64,000 nucleotides of DNA from Litchfieldia sinesaloumensis (GTDB taxonomy: Bacteria > Bacillota > Bacilli > Bacillales > Bacillaceae_L). The notes under the pieces were generated by a model. That model worked only from the letters and a program-made list of their open reading frames with translations, was not told the origin of the DNA and did no database searches. Location of the stretch: positions 2,730,460 to 2,794,459 of the forward strand of contig NZ_LT732529.1 in assembly GCF_900156865.1 (NCBI RefSeq), in the 5' to 3' direction. Positions 57,001 through 64,000 of this stretch are shown in pieces (positions within the stretch are counted from its first letter, which is position 1; every line of letters begins with the position of its first letter). The position numbers and the translations under genes are program-made.

Positions 57001-58192
57001 GTAATTTTGGTGTATCGTTACCTAGAATATCTTCCCTATTAATTGAAAGAGTAGCTGCGGCTGTGGTGAAGCCCCAGTTAGGAGGGACTACTTCAACAGT
57101 ATCGCCAAAGTCACTGTAGTCTACGGATGTATATCCTTCTACTTCAGGTATTTCACTTCCTTCAGTAACAATTACGGTAATCTCTGCCTCAATACCATTT
57201 TCATTTGCCACATTTGGAATATCTTCAATATCTAAGGATCCAGTAAACGTATAAGTCCCTACTTGACTTAGGTCATAGTCAACACTGTCCCAGCTTACAT
57301 TGACACCCAGTACAACACCTTTTTCTAGTTTTACATCAAGAATAGCAGGGAAAAAGGAAACTACATCTTCCTTTGCAACTCCTTTAGGAATGTTCAATTG
57401 CTGATTATAATCCGTTACAATTGAAGTAATGTTTTGAGCTTTTTGGGGTGGTGCTGGTACACCTGATCCATAGATTGCTAGATTATCTAATCCAGTTGTG
57501 AAGTTCAGCGTATTTCCACTCGCTCGATTACCATTCACAGCCATTTTAGCTAAACTATTTACGTAGTTAATTGAACTAAAAGCAATATCAGTAACTTCAA
57601 AGCTCTTGGTCTCATCGTTTTTATTATGAATCTCTAATGAGATGTTTTCATTTATAAAATCAAATAAAACCTCAACAGATAACCAGCTACCATCAGTGCT
57701 AACGCCTGTTATAGACTGGGCATCTGATAATTCTGTACCAGACTTTCCAATGTCGTATTTGATATCTCCGTTACTTCCGCCTGCCTTTATCAGACGGAAA
57801 ATAGGATTGTTACTAGCATCACTGAATAATATTTCACTTGAATTTGCATCAGTTGTAACTTCTCCCGGCTTCCAATCAAAGCTAAATAGTACCTCTGAAT
57901 CAGTAGTAGCTGCATCAAATTTTTTCTCAATGGAACGACTGCCATTACCATTACCGGCAAGTTGTAAAAATGGATTACCATCAGAATCTGCTTCAACTTT
58001 GGCAGCTGCTCCATCACCTGGTACAAACCCAAATGTATCCCCATCTTCAAAATCAGTTTCAGTTAATAAATTGTATTCTTTCGGTTCTACTGTCTTCGTT
58101 TCTGCACCTAGTGCAAAGGACAAGTTTGAAAAGAACATAACAAGTGCAATTAAAACAACAAATATTCTTCTTTTAGCCTTTTTGTTCCTCAC
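54041..58192 (-). CDS. Wall-anchored multidomain rhamnogalacturonan lyase (PL11) with LPXTG motif
   Basis: About 1383 residues. A basic N-terminus and hydrophobic core end in ALGA (signal peptide). In order: a lectin-like beta domain (about 40-245), an Ig-like Big_4-type domain (255-345), a second lectin-like domain (355-565), another Big_4-type domain (570-665), the PL11 propeller (670-1290) with DxDGDG loops and QPPHIGFYLG, a Pro/Glu/Thr-rich linker, then LPQTA, a membrane helix and a positive tail, the sortase signal. It should cut RG-I at the cell surface. The start is taken as GTG 58192; GTG 58204 abuts the GGGGGA site. Long leader with a cre. Confidence 0.9.
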   Translation of the reverse strand: MRNKKAKRRIFVVLIALVMFFSNLSFALGAETKTVEPKEYNLLTETDFEDGDTFGFVPGDGAAAKVEADSDGNPFLQLAGNGNGSRSIEKKFDAATTDSEVLFSFDWKPGEVTTDANSSEILFSDASNNPIFRLIKAGGSNGDIKYDIGKSGTELSDAQSITGVSTDGSWLSVEVLFDFINENISLEIHNKNDETKSFEVTDIAFSSINYVNSLAKMAVNGNRASGNTLNFTTGLDNLAIYGSGVPAPPQKAQNITSIVTDYNQQLNIPKGVAKEDVVSFFPAILDVKLEKGVVLGVNVSWDSVDYDLSQVGTYTFTGSLDIEDIPNVANENGIEAEITVIVTEGSEIPEVEGYTSVDYSDFGDTVEVVPPNWGFTTAAATLSINREDILGNDTPKLQFSIENQSGGRVATKNFETAVKGKDILLKFDWYPGKNNDKGDRLYENGAELRIIDSSNNTVFTLNNTNNEPLTFFARGQAPVNTAITNPEAWYGFEINFNQSSNEATIKITDQSGEVIVDDSSSLEGASFDGSIASVKLVGIRTSGNNHSWTTYLDNFGVYSVPVTDDTLYLVEKLPYHRVYVNETTKDVKSIGLPETVPVTLADNSKVDVEINEWKEVGKKWNPSEPGVYQFEGTFAQKDGVDKSFNKKAKIYVYNRLTPPQSERQTEWLDRGVIALSSEDGIFVSWRLLADEYSKDVKFNLYRNDVKLNEEPLDVTNYLDKDGKEGDTYQVETLVNGESTENNEVKALGTDYLSIPMQKPEGGTTATGDYTYTVNDSSVGDLDGDGEYELIVKWYPTNAIDSSQSGMTGPTIFDAYKLDGTLLWRINMGLNLTSGAHYHQFIVADFDGNGKSEFLIKTADATTSYGTTDGKFDSNKVISVIGNAEDNGKYLNEAGHVTGGPEYISVFNGETGEVIDTVDYVFPVEKVKGDQGVSWGDTWYNRSDRFLAGLAYLDGKKPSAIYGRGYYERTTFVAYSLVDGKLVQEWTFDSDEEGRGASLGYHSLATGDVDNDGFDEIVAGSLTLDHDGSILYAMDGEMQREQGSHGDALHVGAFDPDREGLHVFGVHEVPAVASVELHDGATGETLMSYYASVDAGRGVAANITSSPGYEFWGTGGSNAETGGGIYNVQGNVVADSFRNAGLSVNFALYWDGDLLQELLDDTSITKYNEETGKAELVQAFEGVVSNNGTKATPTLQADIIGDWREEVLLPSEDSSEVRVFSTTIPTDYRLYTLMHDAVYRNAVAWQNVAYNQPPHIGFYLGEDIRDKVLAGELEAPNVLYTNKVEEPTPEEPGKGDGENPTPTPTPEEPGNKDGTDEEDSTNPDDEKQESPSNEEDGDNGQKESGEKLPQTATSLYNYLMIGSVILAAGVLLILFNSRRKLNRE

Positions 58193-58400
58193 TATTGGTT
58201 TCACTCCCCCTACGTTTTCACCAAGGTTAGATGTAGATTACGTAGCAGCAGGTCTCCCTCGATTCAAATTCAACCATTTACTTACTGAATATTTCCGTAT
58301 AGGTATTTACAATGATGTAAGCCACGTGACAAGTGGATCGAAACAATAATAGCTTGATCACCTCACAACTATAAATATTTGAACATGACCAACAGTATTT

Positions 58401-58416
58401 CTGATAACGTTTACAT
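58401..58416 (-). promoter_or_regulatory. cre site upstream of the wall-anchored lyase gene
   Basis: Minus strand ATGTAAACGTTATCAG matches WTGNAANCGNWNNCWW in all but the last position. Predicts CcpA repression of the surface lyase. Confidence 0.6.
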
Positions 58417-58491
58417 TTTTATGACAGAAACGAACTAGACAATGTTTGGTCACCTCATCTAAAATCGTAACATCACTGATAATACAAGTAA

Positions 58492-58505
58492 ATTGTACTT
58501 TTTTG
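58492..58505 (-). promoter_or_regulatory. A6-TACAAT promoter element
   Basis: Minus strand CAAAAAAGTACAAT contains a good -10 (TACAAT, 58492-58497) behind an A6 tract, the same motif as in the yesT and lplB promoters. It would give a leader of about 290 bases for the lyase gene. Confidence 0.4.
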
Positions 58506-58536
58506 CTGCCCCAAACCCTTATAGGTTAAGGACTTG

Positions 58537-58912
58537 GCGCATGATAGTACTTTTTATCATAATTTTCACATTATTGAGTAACGAGTCTTTATTGGAATAT
58601 TGAGCTTTCTTAGGTTTTTAATACCGATATTAGCAGGACTTTTATCACAGTTGTACAAAATGCATTTTTGTTGCTGATGCACTAGCATAAATACATGCGC
58701 ATTTTTTATTTGCACATGGTTTTGACGTTACTTTACGTTAGAAACGATGCGCATATGGATAAACTTTACAAATATTGTTGCTTTTTGAGTTAATTCTTCC
58801 TTTACTTGGAACTTGCGCATGATTTCTTACTGCCTATCTCTATAAAAGCATGCGCATTCTTTATTTACGCATGCTTTAAGCGTTAATCATTGTATATTTC
58901 ATTCGCACATGG
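58537..58912. repeat. Array of GCGCATG-containing hairpin repeats
   Basis: Two 38-base units, 58693-58730 and 58848-58885, agree at 30 positions; each forms a hairpin (CATGCGCA...TGCACATG, and GCATGCG...CGCATGC with a perfect seven-base stem). Further partial copies are GCGCATGAT at 58537 and 58815, ATGCGCAT at 58747 and CGCACATGG at 58904. The units are not evenly spaced and have no spacer pattern. Confidence 0.6.
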
Positions 58913-58949
58913 AAAATTATTGAAATTTTAGCTCTCTATTATATAAATT

Positions 58950-58980
58950 GAAAAAGCCTGAGGGTCGGTTCCCTCAAGCT
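58950..58980 (-). terminator. Terminator of the cystine transporter operon
   Basis: AGCTTGAGGG pairs with CCCTCAGGCT (one wobble), followed by TTTTC and TTTAT. Confidence 0.8.
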
Positions 58981-59008
58981 GAATTTCACCACGTTTTCAA
59001 AATCAAAA

Positions 59009-59758
59009 TCAAGTCGTATTCAATATCCTCTGCAAAAACTGCTTCGTCCGCTCTTCTTTCGGATTTTTAAGTACCTCTTGTGGGGTACCTTGTTCAACCA
59101 CATAGCCCCCGTCCATAAACAGGACCTTATCCGAAATTTCACCTGCAAATTGGATCTCGTGGGTTACGATAATCATTGTCCAGTTTTCAGTGGCCAATTC
59201 TTTCATGACCTTTAACACTTCACCGATAAGTTCTGGATCTAGTGCGGATGTTGGTTCATCGAATAAGAGGAGTTCAGGCTTCAAAGCTAATGCTCTTGCT
59301 ATACCCACCCGCTGTTGCTGTCCACCTGAAAGTTGGTGAGGGTACAAACCCATTTTATCCTTTAAACCGACTTTTGCTAATAACTCTTCTGCTTCGCTTC
59401 TAGCTTCTGATTTACTTCGTTTTTGAACTATGATGGGACCCTCCATCACATTTTGTAGGGCTGTTTTATGAGGAAAAAGGTTATAGGATTGAAACACCAT
59501 ACCCGATTTCCGGCTTAATCGAAGTATCTCCTGCTTTCTAAGCCTGTTTGCAAAATCCACAGTAAACCCATCGTCAAACTGAAAATTTCCTTTATCGGGT
59601 TGTTCTAGACCATTAAAACAACGAAGCATCGTTGTTTTACCTGAACCTGAAGGACCAATAATTGAAACAACTTCCCCTTTATTGACCTCCAAATCAATAT
59701 TTTTCAACACTTCATTATTACCGAATGACTTTGCCAACCCCTTAACAGATAAGTACAC
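59009..59758 (-). CDS. tcyC: L-cystine/polar amino acid ABC transporter ATPase
   Basis: 249 residues. Walker A GPSGSGKTT (about 36-44), Q-loop region VFQSYNLFPHKT, signature LSGGQQQR, Walker B LLLFDEPTSALDP and switch His in IIVTHE. The amino-acid (PAAT) type ATPase for the adjoining permease and binding protein. GTG start with GGGGTGAGA upstream; 12 bases after the permease. Terminator follows. The operon appears unrelated to pectin and may mark the edge of the island. Confidence 0.92.
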   Translation of the reverse strand: MYLSVKGLAKSFGNNEVLKNIDLEVNKGEVVSIIGPSGSGKTTMLRCFNGLEQPDKGNFQFDDGFTVDFANRLRKQEILRLSRKSGMVFQSYNLFPHKTALQNVMEGPIIVQKRSKSEARSEAEELLAKVGLKDKMGLYPHQLSGGQQQRVGIARALALKPELLLFDEPTSALDPELIGEVLKVMKELATENWTMIIVTHEIQFAGEISDKVLFMDGGYVVEQGTPQEVLKNPKEERTKQFLQRILNTT

Positions 59759-59770
59759 TCTCTCACCCCT

Positions 59771-60475
59771 TTAACTAGCAACATGCCGGCTTAATTTTCG
59801 TTCCAACACTTCCTGGACGAGTGAAAGGATAAAACAAATCACCCAGTAAATGAGCGCAGCTTCCACATATAATAGTAGGAAGTCATAGGTTCGAGCGGCA
59901 ATTTCCTGTGCCTTACGAAATAATTCAGCCACCAAAACCAGTGAAGCAAGTGATGTATCCTTAACCAAGCTAATAAATGAATTAGACAAGGGCGGCACAG
60001 ACACTCTTGCTGCTTGAGGTAGAATAATACGCCGTAGTGCTGTCCACCTTGTCATTCCAATCGTAAATGCCGCTTCCCATTGGCCCTTTGGAATCGATAA
60101 TATCGATGCACGAATAATTTCAGAAGCGTAGGCGCCCACATTTAGAATGAACGCAATTGCTGCACTTGGAAAGGGATCAATATTAATACCGATATTAGGT
60201 AGACCATAAAAGATAATAAATAATTGGACAAGCAACGGTGTTCCACGAATGGCCGATACATAAATAATGGCTGGGGCCTGAATCAGCTTTGATTTCGCTA
60301 ATCGCATCATCGCCGTAATCAACGCTAGTATAAGTCCACCGATAAAAGAAATGAGCGTAAGCGGTATTGTATATTGAATTGCTCCTGAAAGCATTGAGGG
60401 AAGGGAGTTCATAAATAAATCCCATCCCTCCATATTGGCAGTAATAGAAAAAAGGAGACTACTTAGTGGAAACAT
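59771..60475 (-). CDS. tcyB: L-cystine/polar amino acid ABC transporter permease
   Basis: About 234 residues with hydrophobic helices ([28 protein letters not shown]-type region [15 protein letters not shown]) and the amino-acid permease signature [26 protein letters not shown]. The start is uncertain: ATG 60475 gives the expected length but overlaps the binding-protein gene by 17 bases, while ATG 60412 has GGAGGG 13 bases upstream. Functions with the flanking ATPase and binding protein. Confidence 0.88.
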   Translation of the reverse strand: MFPLSSLLFSITANMEGWDLFMNSLPSMLSGAIQYTIPLTLISFIGGLILALITAMMRLAKSKLIQAPAIIYVSAIRGTPLLVQLFIIFYGLPNIGINIDPFPSAAIAFILNVGAYASEIIRASILSIPKGQWEAAFTIGMTRWTALRRIILPQAARVSVPPLSNSFISLVKDTSLASLVLVAELFRKAQEIAARTYDFLLLYVEAALIYWVICFILSLVQEVLERKLSRHVAS

Positions 60476-61286
60476 CTTCACCAAACCATTCTTGTGAGAT
60501 TTTCGTTAAGGTGCCATCTTCTTTCATAGCAGCTAATTGTTCATTAATGGCTTTAACTAAGTCAGAATTCCCTTTATTAAATGTAAAAGCCATTTCCGAA
60601 TGGTCATCCGACTCTGCTGCAATCTTAATCTCTTCGTCACCTTGGGATTTGATATAATCCAAAACAGCAAGCTTATCATTAACGGTGGCTTCAGCACGTC
60701 CTTGCTTGATTAGCTCTATCGACTGTGCAAGTCCTTCAACACCTACGATTTCAGCTCCATTTTGTTCAGCTATGGCTCCATAATTGCTTGTCAAAGATTG
60801 TGCCGCTTTTCTGCCTTCCAAGTGTTCAAAAGCTGTTATATCATTCTCTTCCTTTGGCACAACAAGAACAGCAGACGAATACGTATAGGGTTCTGAGAAC
60901 TCATAATTAGCTAAACGATCCTCATTTATCCCTACCTGGTTGGCAATTAAATCAAAACGCTTTGAATTGAGACCTGCAAACATGGAATCCCACTGTGTTT
61001 CCATAAATTCAACTTCTAGATTCATTCGCTTTGCAACTTCCTTAATCACTTCCACATCATAACCTGTTAACTTATTGTCAGCATTATGGAAGGTAAAAGG
61101 TGGATACGTACCTTCTGTACCAACGGTTAATACACCCTTTTCTTTGATTTCATCAAATAAAGAACCGGTTTGTTCATCAGTATTATTATCATTCCCTGCA
61201 TTGTTATCTTGGTCATTACCGCCACAACCTGCTATTACAAAAGCTACTGTTAGCATGATTGAAAGTAGAAAAATTTGTTTTTTCAT
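60459..61286 (-). CDS. tcyA: L-cystine-binding lipoprotein of ABC transporter
   Basis: 275 residues from ATG 61286, seven bases after AGGGGGC. Lipobox VIAGC with C21. The mature part closely resembles B. subtilis Tcy[59 protein letters not shown] and [16 protein letters not shown]. Captures cystine for TcyBC. First gene of a three-gene operon. Confidence 0.92.
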   Translation of the reverse strand: MKKQIFLLSIMLTVAFVIAGCGGNDQDNNAGNDNNTDEQTGSLFDEIKEKGVLTVGTEGTYPPFTFHNADNKLTGYDVEVIKEVAKRMNLEVEFMETQWDSMFAGLNSKRFDLIANQVGINEDRLANYEFSEPYTYSSAVLVVPKEENDITAFEHLEGRKAAQSLTSNYGAIAEQNGAEIVGVEGLAQSIELIKQGRAEATVNDKLAVLDYIKSQGDEEIKIAAESDDHSEMAFTFNKGNSDLVKAINEQLAAMKEDGTLTKISQEWFGEDVSTK

Positions 61287-61379
61287 TAATACAGCCCCCT
61301 GTAAAAGTAGATACATGTTTTAATTCTTAGTAGTAGATTTCACAAGTTCACCTTTTCTCATTCATAGGGATGAATAGAT

Positions 61380-61412
61380 AAAAAAAGAACTGTCATAATT
61401 GACAGCTCTTCT
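61380..61412 (-). terminator. Terminator of the discoidin-like gene
   Basis: AGAGCTGTCA pairs with TGACAGTTCT (one wobble), followed by TTTTTTATC on the minus strand. Confidence 0.8.
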
Positions 61413-61418
61413 TCAACT

Positions 61419-62216
61419 CTATTTACTTTCTATATTTTTACCAAAGAATTCAATTTCCGTTAACGCTGGGAATGGTGATTCGTCCTCAGCCTTAATTAAA
61501 TCCTTGAAGCGAACCCACTCTACCTTACGCTTTTCAATTTCAAAATACTGCCTGTCAAACATTTTTTCTAGTGCTACAATTTCCTCAGAACCATCGGAGA
61601 ATTCTAGAGTAGCTTGGGTCCAATAACTATCATGCGGATAATCACTACGAAGTACGATTGCCACTTTATCAATTTCAACAACTCGACCAAAATCAATCGT
61701 GAGTGCTGCATCCTTTTGCTGATTGATTCCCCATGATTGATATGGATATGATCCATGGTCTTCATTTGCTACCATCCCATCAATTGCATTTCGAGCAAAG
61801 AATGTTGAATCATTTCGAGTTTCTACATTTGCTTCAGCATGTGGATAGGCACCACTAGCTTCCTTCTGATCATGTGGATTTAACGCAAGATTTTGGTAGG
61901 CATAGATTTCTTCAATAGTTGCATACCGAATCCAAGCATAATGCTTACTGCCAGAGAAAACTTTCGGTGAATAGGCGCGACGAAGTCTCTCACCCATTGG
62001 AACTTCGTACTTCCATTCTGTCCCTTTTATGTAGACTAATGAAGGTGCCAACGCTTCGTCTAATTGGACCATCATATACGATTGCGGTTTATCTATTGTT
62101 ACTTCAATTGAATCTCCATCTTGATATTCTTCTAAAAATTCAACGTACGTAAAATCTTGCCCTTCTCTTTCCCTTTTTACGTTTCCCTTATCATCTCTTA
62201 TTACTAACTTGATCAT
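61419..62216 (-). CDS. Cytosolic protein with C-terminal discoidin-like (F5/8 type C) domain, function unknown
   Basis: 265 residues from ATG 62216, seven bases after GGGGGA. Residues about 1-105 form a small beta-rich domain (FLEEYQDGDSIEVTID, QLDEALAPSLVYIKGTEWKYEVP); 105-260 look like a galactose-binding jelly roll with ARNAIDGMVANEDHGSYPYQSWG and ALTIDFGRVVEIDKVAIVLRSDYP. There is no signal peptide and no recognisable catalytic motif. Related discoidin modules bind sugars, so a cytosolic lectin-like or structural protein for oligosaccharides is possible. It stands between the cystine operon and transketolase with its own terminator. Confidence 0.65.
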   Translation of the reverse strand: MIKLVIRDDKGNVKREREGQDFTYVEFLEEYQDGDSIEVTIDKPQSYMMVQLDEALAPSLVYIKGTEWKYEVPMGERLRRAYSPKVFSGSKHYAWIRYATIEEIYAYQNLALNPHDQKEASGAYPHAEANVETRNDSTFFARNAIDGMVANEDHGSYPYQSWGINQQKDAALTIDFGRVVEIDKVAIVLRSDYPHDSYWTQATLEFSDGSEEIVALEKMFDRQYFEIEKRKVEWVRFKDLIKAEDESPFPALTEIEFFGKNIESK

Positions 62217-62342
62217 TGTTGTGTCCCCCAATCTCTTAGTATGAACCGATTCTCAACCATCTCTTTGAGCGTAACCAATAATTAAGATAGCAGCAATGTC
62301 CTTTATTACTCCACGTTGTGTTTTTTTACGTTTTTCAAATTA

Positions 62343-62370
62343 ATAAGCCAGCAAGTAGCTGCTGGCTTAA
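62343..62370 (-). terminator. Terminator of the transketolase gene
   Basis: AAGCCAGCA pairs with TGCTGGCTT around six bases; ATTAATTTG follows on the minus strand. Confidence 0.7.
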
Positions 62371-62382
62371 TTTACCGATTAT

Positions 62383-64000
62383 TTATGCTTGCAAAAGTTT
62401 CTCTACTTGTCTCACTACATTCTCAACGGTAAAACCAAACTCTTCAATCAGTTTATCTCCATTTCCCGATGCACCGAATGTATCGACTGAAAGTACACAA
62501 CCTTTATCTCCAATGTATTTATGCCAGCCCATTGATGAAGCCATTTCAATCGCAACCCTAGACTGCACATTTTCAGGTAGTACACTATTTTTATATGCCT
62601 CATCTTGTTTTTCAAAGCGGTCCCATGACGGCACACTAATCACATGAACATCAATGCCCTTATCTTTTAAAACAGATTGGGCACGCACAGCTAGTTGTAC
62701 CTCTGAGCCAGTTGCTAATAGTAACGCGTCAGGTACTTCCTTTTTACCTTTACTTATGACATATGCACCTGCTTTGACTCCTTCATAGGCATGTTCTTTA
62801 GTGCCTTCAAGAGTCGGTAAGTTTTGTCTCGTTAATACGAGCGCTGTCGGTTGATCTTTACTTTCAACAGCCAGGCGCCATGCTGCAGCAACTTCATTCC
62901 CATCAGCTGGTCGAATTACAGAAAGATTAGGAATTGAACGCAAACCAGCTAACTGTTCTACCGGTTCATGAGTCGGACCATCCTCACCAACAGCAATCGA
63001 ATCATGTGTAAGTACATACGTCACAGGCGCATTCATCAGTGCGGATAGTCGCATAGCAGGTTTTAGATAGTCACTGAATACGAAGAAGGTTCCACCGAAT
63101 GCTTTAACACCACCATGAAGAGCCATCCCATTTAATGCTGCCCCCATCGCAAATTCACGGACACCAAACCAAATATTTCTTCCAGCAAAATTGTTTGGGG
63201 TAAAATCCTCTTCACTAGTAATTGTCGTTTTGTTAGAGCCTGCTAAGTCTGCACTTCCGCCAATAAAGGTTGGAACAGCTTTTGCGATTTCATTTAAGAC
63301 TTTTCCTGAAGACGCACGAGTCGCAAGTGTATCAATACCTGGTGTGAATACCGGAAGGCTTTGCTCCCATTCGTCTGGGAGCTCCCCTATGATTGCTACT
63401 TCTAGCTCAGTTGCAGCATCAATGTTTTCCCCTTTATACTCTTTAAACAATTCATTCCACTTTTGTTCTGCGGCTTTACCTGGTTCAACAATCTTATCAG
63501 CAAAGTCTTGATAAACTTCCGCTGGAATAACAAATTCCTCGTAATCCCACTGATAGGATTGTTTTACTAATTGAATCTCGTCCTTCCCAAGCGGTGCACC
63601 ATGAGCGTCCGAAGAGCCTGCTTTATTTGGTGAACCGTACCCAATGACGGTTTTTATTTCAATTAAGGTTGGTTGATTTGTATTCTCTTTTGCTTGTTTA
63701 ATTGCATCGCGAATCTCATCTAAATTGTTACCATCCTCAACTCGCAATACCTGCCAGCCATAAGCCTTAAATCGCTCTTCTGTGTTGTCAGAGAAGGAGC
63801 GGTTCAAGTCCCCATCTAACGAAATATCATTGGAATCATATAAAACAATTAATTTGCCCAGTTTTAAATGACCTGCCAAGGATGCCGCTTCATGTGAGAT
63901 TCCCTCCATGAGGTCGCCGTCACCAACAAGCGCATATGTATAATGGTCAATAATTGAAAACTTATCTTTATTGTATTTTGCTGCTAAAAAGCGTTCTGCC
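62383..64000 (-). CDS. tkt: Transketolase (5' end beyond the window)
   Basis: About 538 C-terminal residues are visible; the reading frame is open to base 64000, so the N-terminal ~130 residues are missing. The thiamine diphosphate motif GDGDLMEGISHEA and the DSNDISLDG loop are near the window edge; the pyrimidine domain has GPTHEPVEQLAGLRS and FGVREFAMGA, and the C-terminal domain FGASGNGDKL. Transketolase moves two-carbon units in the pentose phosphate pathway, useful for arabinose carbon but universal in bacteria. An ATG at 63909 inside the cofactor motif is not the start. Confidence 0.95.
   Translation of the reverse strand, partial: AERFLAAKYNKDKFSIIDHYTYALVGDGDLMEGISHEAASLAGHLKLGKLIVLYDSNDISLDGDLNRSFSDNTEERFKAYGWQVLRVEDGNNLDEIRDAIKQAKENTNQPTLIEIKTVIGYGSPNKAGSSDAHGAPLGKDEIQLVKQSYQWDYEEFVIPAEVYQDFADKIVEPGKAAEQKWNELFKEYKGENIDAATELEVAIIGELPDEWEQSLPVFTPGIDTLATRASSGKVLNEIAKAVPTFIGGSADLAGSNKTTITSEEDFTPNNFAGRNIWFGVREFAMGAALNGMALHGGVKAFGGTFFVFSDYLKPAMRLSALMNAPVTYVLTHDSIAVGEDGPTHEPVEQLAGLRSIPNLSVIRPADGNEVAAAWRLAVESKDQPTALVLTRQNLPTLEGTKEHAYEGVKAGAYVISKGKKEVPDALLLATGSEVQLAVRAQSVLKDKGIDVHVISVPSWDRFEKQDEAYKNSVLPENVQSRVAIEMASSMGWHKYIGDKGCVLSVDTFGASGNGDKLIEEFGFTVENVVRQVEKLLQA

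Larger units (their letters stand above)
58193..59008. other. 800-base intergenic region with promoter, cre and hairpin repeats
   Basis: From right to left on the minus strand: the tcyC terminator (58950-58980), an array of GCGCATG motifs and hairpins (58537-58912), an A6-TACAAT element (58492-58505), a cre (58401-58416) and about 200 bases of leader. No gene of supportable quality is present. Confidence 0.6.

Noticed and set aside
58537-58912. Possible CRISPR array from the repeated GCGCATG units
   Set aside because: Only two long units, irregularly spaced, imperfect, with no spacers of equal length and no cas genes in the window.
61287-61418. S-box or T-box riboswitch expected for a cystine transporter operon
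   Set aside because: The 130 bases before tcyA hold only the terminator of the upstream gene and no riboswitch-like core or antiterminator.
63850-63909. ATG 63909 as the transketolase start
   Set aside because: The frame is open to the window edge and the ATG falls within the cofactor motif GDGDLMEG, so the true start lies outside.

Overview
The window reads as a pectin / rhamnogalacturonan-I (RG-I) utilisation island from a low-GC Gram-positive, most likely a member of the Bacillaceae. The reasons are AT-rich DNA, strong GGAGG-type ribosome binding sites, YesL/M/N/O/P/Q/S/T/R/X/Z-like proteins matching the Bacillus subtilis yes-yet-lpl region, CcpA-type cre sites and an LPXTG-type wall anchor. 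Almost every gene lies on the minus strand. The species cannot be named from the sequence. No rRNA, tRNA, CRISPR array or intact transposase was seen.

Layout from left to right. (1) 1-6059: a GH2 fragment, a GH35 beta-galactosidase and a DUF5107/TPR protein, opposite a divergent AraC regulator (6237-7127). (2) 7174-13273: an oxidoreductase, a GH106-like rhamnosidase and a GH105 enzyme with a large N-terminal extension, behind a distinctive promoter at 13336-13400. (3) 13547-24110: sensor YesM, regulator YesN and a solute-binding protein form one operon. A second operon has a paralogous solute-binding protein, two permeases, YesL, a GH51 arabinofuranosidase and a small Cys-rich protein. (4) 24394-29139: a cytosolic CE4-like deacetylase, GH78, PL22 oligogalacturonate lyase and an SDR. 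(5) 29140-29728: a decay region with a relic of an oxidoreductase gene and its still recognisable promoter. (6) 29729-41021: YesL-2, an AraC regulator, the operon isomerase-oxidoreductase-PL26-binding protein, YesU-like DUF1961 and the membrane-bound AraC regulator YesS. (7) 41184-44908: two LplB/LplC-type permeases and a secreted PL9 lyase. (8) 45316-58192: rhaM, yesZ (GH42), yesX (PL11), isomerase, yesR (GH105), yesT (CE12), a second GH51 and a 1.38-kaa wall-anchored PL11 lyase. (9) 59009-64000: a cystine ABC transporter, an unknown discoidin-like protein and transketolase, which look like ordinary chromosomal genes flanking the island.

How it works together (inference from families). The secreted PL9 and the wall-anchored PL11 cut pectin and RG-I outside the cell. 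Two ABC importers, neither with its own ATPase, bring in the oligomers. PL26, PL11 (YesX), PL22, GH105, CE12, GH78, GH106-like, GH51, GH42, GH35 and GH2 enzymes then trim them in the cytosol. RhaM and the oxidoreductases/isomerases handle the released monosaccharides. Control appears layered: YesMN, YesS and two soluble AraC proteins, plus CcpA through several cre-like sites.

The most interesting non-gene signals are a pair of nearly superimposable promoters with two GATAA half-sites 21 bp apart (37716-37770 and 45056-45111), a third promoter pair of which one member now drives only a gene relic (13336-13400 and 29388-29452), a 10-codon leader reading frame before the PL9 gene, and an array of GCGCATG hairpins at 58537-58912.
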